Positions 40,701 to 47,800 of a DNA stretch of 64,000 nt are shown here, piece after piece. The notes beneath the pieces are model-generated. The model did not search any database and was not told the DNA's origin. It saw nothing but the letters and a program-made list of their open reading frames with translations. Position 1 is the stretch's first letter. Every line of letters begins with the position of its first letter. The DNA is from Acheta domesticus (taxonomy: Eukaryota; Arthropoda; Insecta; Orthoptera; Gryllidae). The stretch is taken from NCBI GenBank assembly GCA_031308135.1, contig JAHLJT010009436.1, positions 119,786,678 through 119,850,677 on the forward strand, written 5' to 3'. The position numbers were made by a program, and so were the translations under genes.

Positions 40701-43700
40701 CTCTCATTTGTTTACTGAACACTTTGAACAAAAAATTCGGTAATGTCCCAGATATAATAAAGAGAATTCATTGGATATAATCATAAATCAATTCTCCATT
40801 CTGAAGAAGACCAAAAAACGAATAATTACATTTTGTATAACCATTAATATTTCAGGACATTTAAGCCAATGGATACACGTGAATTATAACTGTTGTTTTG
40901 AACTGTTGTTACTACTGTACGATGATTACACATTTTTCTGTTGTATTTTTCTACTGATGTATTTGTAGAATAGAGAGTGGTTAATAATCAAGTTATTGAT
41001 GCGACTAAAAATAAACTAAAATGAGTGGTGCTAAAACAGCACATACTTTCTCACCTGCATTTTTATGTAAAATTACGCGAGAAGTTCTCATTTTTTCTGA
41101 AAATTGTACATTGTCTTATTTCAAAATCTATTTTTAAGTAACAGATTTCATTAAGGGAAAAATTTCTATCTTTAATCTTTAGTTGTAGACTCTGCAAAAA
41201 TTTTGAACTTTTGCAATTTTCGAAATATCGGGGTTTTCAACAAACATGAGACCTGCATCATTCTCTTAAACATCCTTCACACTATCCCACAAAAAATGTA
41301 ATCAAAAACGATGGAGCCATTTTTTTTAATATTCCAGGTTTTTAATGTAAAGTACCCCCCAAAATTAAAATATTGATCTCAAATTCAAGGGGCCGCGACA
41401 TCAGCCAGATGGATCGAGGAGTATCAGTTTTGGAGAAAATCGGCTGAGTGGTTTGGCCACTAGGGATGTTCATAGACGGACATATGGACAGACGGACAGA
41501 CAGGCAGACAGACGTTTTGTGGTCATTCGATTTTTCGGGATCAAGGTCCCACAAAACATGGATTCTAGCTATATCACGTGATAGAAGATTTTTTTCTAAA
41601 TTTAACACAAATTTAAATTTTTTACAAAAATTTAACAATTTTTTAAAAATTTATCCACTTTTTTGTTACCAGGGCCCTGTAATAAGAGTTTTTCTGGCGA
41701 AAATTCCCCGTTTTTTCGCGCAGCGTTACATAACTTTCTCTCTACTCCGTAGCGAGAAATTAAAAGTTCGGATTGTCTTGTAATTCAATCATAGTATCCA
41801 TGCAAGTACTTAAATTTGTACATTTATACATACAAGAAGAAAGTCGAATTACAAAACAACGTGATTAGCTTGACAAGTTTGTTAGACTAGTCACATTACG
41901 TTATATTCTATTTTCCTCAGTATAAAATATTTTTATAGTCTTTATTACAATAGTGGCATTTTTAAGTGAAATCAATGGAGCAACTCTTGAGTATTTCTTT
42001 AGTTCGGTCTGGCCTGTAAAATATTTTTTATTTAAATATTATTGATCAACAATAGGAATTGTATTTATCTGATACAATTAAAGTCATGATTTAAGAAATT
42101 TTGTTCAAAATGCCTGCATTGTATATATAAACTATCACAATAGCCAGAGGTGAGATTAACTGCCACAATTAAAGCAATTGCTCTTGAATTAGACTAAAAC
42201 AGAAAGGAAAAAGCAACGTTACAGCAACAAAAAGTCAAAGCGACCTTTACAACTCAATAAATATTCGCAACACGTTGTGCAAAGTAAATAAAAAAGCGAG
42301 GGTTTTGCAAGATAAACAGTTCTAAGAGGTGAGTAAGCCTCTTCACGTGTAAGCATTTTTCTCCAGCTCAAGGTTGTCGCATAAAATTTCCATCACCTGG
42401 GCGCCAATTTATACTTTCATAGAAATACCGACCTTAATAAGATTTCTTTTGTGATTCCTTTCTCTTGATATATTATGATTAACGTGGGTATTGGCAATTT
42501 AATTGTTCGTAATTCTTTCTCGCAAGTTATGTAAAATTTCTTATTGACGTAGATCAACAGTACGACCAAAATTCAAGTACATCGTAGAGGGGAACTCAAA
42601 TTTTTAAAGTAACCAATACATATTTTCATTTTAATGAACACGGAATGTGAAGTTTTATTCTGAAGAACTTGGTAAAATTAGTCTATTAGACACTTTCGAT
42701 TAATAACAAGCTCTGAGGAATACGTATTAAAGCGTAAATAACAAGTAATACAATAATGAAGATATCGTATGAATTAAAATTACAATTCGCAAAACATAAA
42801 ACAGTATAGGGCTGCACGATATGCAATTGCAGTTTAATTGAGTGTGGTGCTACGAATGCAGCAGAGTAAATGTTATGAAATGTACGTCAGTAGTATAAAT
42901 TGTTTTATGAACTGAAAAAATTAGTGTTATTAATTCATTACAGAAGGAAAAGTTCAAGGTGTTCAAAAGGGCAAAATATTAACCTCAAAAATTAAATTAA
43001 TTGGCAAAGGCTTCTAACGAAACCAAATTGTTTATATGCGTCCGATTTTGTGATGATTAGAAAAACCTCAATTAATGAAATTCTGGGATGTAAACATTTT
43101 ACGGGAAATGAGAGGGAGAAGAACATTTTGAAATTAGTAGATTATTTCTTGCAATGTCAACAAAATTTTGCTGTGGAAATGATGCGTCATCGAAGTGATA
43201 TATCAATGACGAAGCAAAGAGCGATTTCGCGTACACCCCCAGATTACTCGCAACAAAACCAATCTCAAACATAACAATGTTACGCATAGAAATGCGAATC
43301 AGCGGGGTCTTTCACTCCTTAATTTCACAAAACTCTAAATGTATTGTAAAATGCCATCGAATTACATTCAAAATCCCCTAAAATTGTTTTTTCAACGTTT
43401 TGAATTTAAATAAAGATGCAATATTACTGCGGAAATTGGAAATAATTAAATGACGCTTCCAAAATTTCAGGAAGTGCTTCCTGAAAGGTGATTCATTTTC
43501 TGATAATTGAAGGAGAAGATTACACGAGATTTTGAAAATCCTCTGTCAATTCCTCTAAAAGTTTCCTGATATTAAAAAGAAACACGTAGAAAATATCTGT
43601 CGATAGCTGAGTATGTTAGATATTCTCAACTTCGATTTATACATCTATTTAGAGTAAGAGGAAGTTGTTGCAGAATATCAAAGCGGCACTTTAAAGAGAT

Positions 43701-44848
43701 GTCCTCTACAATAATTTTTTGAAGAAAAGATATATCTTCGCTGGCAACCAAAGTGAGATACATAAATCGAAAAAAATCAGCTCTGAGTCTAGCTCCTACG
43801 AAAACAAAGCCTCTGGTATAGGATCTGACAAGCATGAAACATATTAAAACACACTTTAACACCTTAAATGCCAAACGGAGTCGATATTAAATCTTACCTG
43901 TCGGAAAGGGCGCCGAAGAGAAGTGCACCCACTAACACGCCCGTCATAACGCATGCGTCAGCCGTTGGTCGAAGCCAGTCGTGCTCACAAACCAGGTCCC
44001 ACTGCAAAATAGGGGATGCCATTGAATAACATTTCGGATTAGATTCCGAAGTGGTAAAGAGAATATAGTATGCAATGTTATTCAGAAAGCTAAGACTACA
44101 TAGGTTTTAAGAATAGAAACATGTTAGAGGGAATGTATAATTTTCAAATCATCCCGACCTACTTTTCAACACGTGGCCAAACTCACATGAGAGGCGATGA
44201 AGTAAGTATGGTAACGAAAATAAGTTGTTTAAATAGTAAAGCGTCGGTTGCCGCAAATTCTTAACACTGACACACTGCCATGGGAAGAACGGTAGGGAAG
44301 AATCCCTGGCATCCCATTCCTTTGCGTGGACGAGGCTCGTACCTCCGAGACGGCGGTGGTGCGGTGAGGGTCGTACACCCAGCTGTGGCAGTCCACCGTG
44401 GAGCGGCCCGTGGGGTCAGCGTCGTCGCGTCGGACGCAGCTGGACCAGCGCCCGGCCGCCTCGTCCCAGGGCAGCGACGCGTTCATCACGTCGTCCGGCA
44501 ACGCGAACGTGGCGTTGGCGCCGTCCGCCGGCAGCCGACACCTGCGCAGGAGACGCCCCTCGCGGGATTCCGTTTGCACGGGACAAGTCCTACACACGAG
44601 TCCCATGTTAGTAGATTTACTTGCATGTCAAAGATCCTCAAGCCTAAATGAAGCCTCTGAGCTAAATTCAAATCGCCGGTTTCGTCGCCGCAGTAGTACC
44701 TTCTTTCCGCTCTATCCGGGGAAAGGAAAGTAGCGAAAGGAAAGTGGCAATTCAATTCAATTCATACGATGGGTATGAACCACTGGTATTCTGGTATATT
44801 AGTTTGAGGGTAAATCTGATAGGATTTAGGCAGAACATATAGTTATTA

Positions 44849-44890
<42 letters not shown>

Positions 44891-47800
44891 TATCAAAGTT
44901 CATATACTTTATATGATACAAAGAGCAGCGACGAGAGGTTACCAATGAACCAAAGGAGGAAAAACGAAAGTGTAGACGAAGGACTGTTATGCACGGCTAC
45001 GCGTGATGAGTATATTTCAGAATCATGGACAACTGAAAACCTTTACAGTTTGAAAGTCCTTCTGGTTGGGAAGATGTTTGCGATTGAATCATTTGGAAAC
45101 TAAATATATTAGCGAACGAGTACAACCAACACTATCTAACGCTAAATTTGTGAATCGCTCGGTCACATTGATTCTATCGTTCCTTATTTTATTTTATCTT
45201 CTATTTGATCGACAATTTATTCTTACAAAGGACTTTACTGTGTCACATAAATTAACTTTGGGAATTGAACATACAAAGGATACTTGAGATTTTCTCTAAT
45301 TTTGTATTTTTAATGTTAAGCACATAAAGAAATGAATTAGAGATAAAAAGTATTAAAAAGTGAATAAAATGTGTTGTTTAGTTTGCTTTAAATTGTGAAA
45401 TTACGACGATTTAAATAAATATTTTGGAAAACGAGTTGAATACGAGGATATCTTAAAAATCTTTCTAAGGTTGAACACAAATAGATAAGTTAGATTAAAA
45501 ATTGAGTAAAACCGGGATGATAATGTTTATTTGAAAGTTAGGGATTAATGTTCAGTTCTTTACTGATTTGTGAGTTTGGAATGGAATTCGGACCTTGATG
45601 ATTTTTCTGTAGATTTTACTTTGGACATATTGGCATTGGCCCAAAGGTTGTAAAGGCATAAAATTATTAGGAGCCAATCCAAATTGGACATGCGTTCTAA
45701 CGTATTTTTCCAAAATGAACATGCGTTAAGGTAAAGTTGTCTTTGAGAATGATTTGTGTACCAGTAGTCCGCAGTCTGTTTTAATGATGATTGGAAACTG
45801 AGGGTTGATTACAATTTTGACACTGTAATGTACATTTTGCTTGTGGATGATTTAATACACGATTCTCAAATTAATTTACTAGTATTACATATTAATACAC
45901 CTAAATATTTAACTGAAATATTTTTGGCTGTCCAGTGAACTTCGAATTATTCATTTTTAAGAGCAGTATATCAATAGGTCATCACACTGTAAAGAAATAG
46001 TTTGAGATGTCTATGGATTCACCTTCACTCTACAGTTTTGGCCCCGTTTAATACACATCTCAAGGTCGTATTGTAGATCATCATAAGCTATTTGAATATT
46101 GCTATCTATGGTAGATAAAGCTGTATCATCTGCGTACAACGATATGTTTGAATTTATTAGTTCACGAATGTGAAAAGATGTGTAAATACTAAAGAAGGTT
46201 GACGGTTACTCTTAATTTATAAGTGCTTGACAAGTTTCGGAATGGTATTTTTAATAAAAAATACTATTCCATATATAGGTGAATAAACTAAAATGAGTCA
46301 GGAAATATACTTTACATATTCGTACGTGCTTTGAATCGATAAATATTTTAGCCAGGCCTGCATTGGCTACTTTTCTTTACGTCAAATGAGGAAAGTGGTA
46401 AATTATTTCACGCTAAGAATCAAATATACTATATCAGACGACATCTATTCTAAATACACTAATAAATACGTCCCATGTTAGGAGCTTTTCTGTTAATTTT
46501 AGGAGATGGTCTTTGTTTAACACAGAGTTATTATCTCTATATGCAATTAATTTTACCACAGTTCAATATCATCTCATGTATAGTTAACTGCTAGATACTT
46601 TTCTTACTTACTTCAATGACTTATTCAAAAAAAATAGTTACATGATGATTTACTCTCGTAACTTAACTGAGACAACAAGCACTGGAGTTATTTGTTATAA
46701 TAACATATTCCCTGCGTGAGGAATACCACGATTTCATACGTCAACGATGAAATTATATGGCAATCAAAGCTTCATATCATCTTGATTGATCTATAGGAGA
46801 TCGTGAAAGCTGAAAATTAGTGTTTGGCCTTTGGGAAAACCGTTGATTTGCTTTTCAGAAAAACGCACACATCTGCTACATTTGCAACGCGGAAGTGCAA
46901 ACAGATTGCATGAACAAATGGATACGACCAACTTTACCGGATGTCATTTCAAAACTATGTACAGAATAGATTTGCTTGATATATAGTTGTTGGTTTTTAC
47001 TTAGTGGAGGACGAGAAAAAACGAATTATTATGGTATTTTCCTACGTAGTTATAAGTCCATTTTCAGTTGTTTCAACTCAAAATTTGGCCCAGAATTTCG
47101 GATCAGCTTAATTATTTGTAGTTAAAAATAATCCATTATTTTAGTTACTGAAATTCCGCAGGGATTTGAGAGTAATCGGGATCAATAAAAATTTATCAAC
47201 ATGAAAGCATTTTTGCATAGTTGGATAACGTATTCAGCTCGTATCATAAAACCAATAAAAGGTATCACCGCCAAAATGTATTGGTACATTACTAATGAAT
47301 TATTGTTCATTAAATGAGCACTTAATCATGCATAATTTAATGAAACATAATACGACATACGAGTCGTTTTAACAAAAATCTTTATTAGAGACCGCCTAGA
47401 AAGTGATGAATACAGTCACAATCTTGAGGTACGGAAATCACCTTCTTTCAACCCCAGCATGGAAACGTACTGAATGTACGTCTGATTCTAGTGCTGAAAG
47501 AACTTTCGGCAGATGCCAATAGAAACGAATTAGAAAGTACTAAAGAAACTCTGCGAACGAAAAGTCGGTGTGCTCTCGTTACTGTTATTGAAATGCATAT
47601 CACATGGAAAATTTATCGTAAAATTGAGATCGCCAATTAAATAATATTACACGGCAGAAAGACTTTTCCATGACATGACGGGATTTCCAGACTTGGCTTA
47701 CTGGCCTCAAGGGAACTCTTCCGTGTAGTCACGGAAAAATCCACTCTCTTGCTTCGTAATGTAAATTACTTCAAATATCACATACAACGAAAGGAAACTA

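Noticed and set aside
44229..44755. Several overlapping frames on both strands
   Set aside because: Shadows of transporter exon 2 or extensions past its splice sites.
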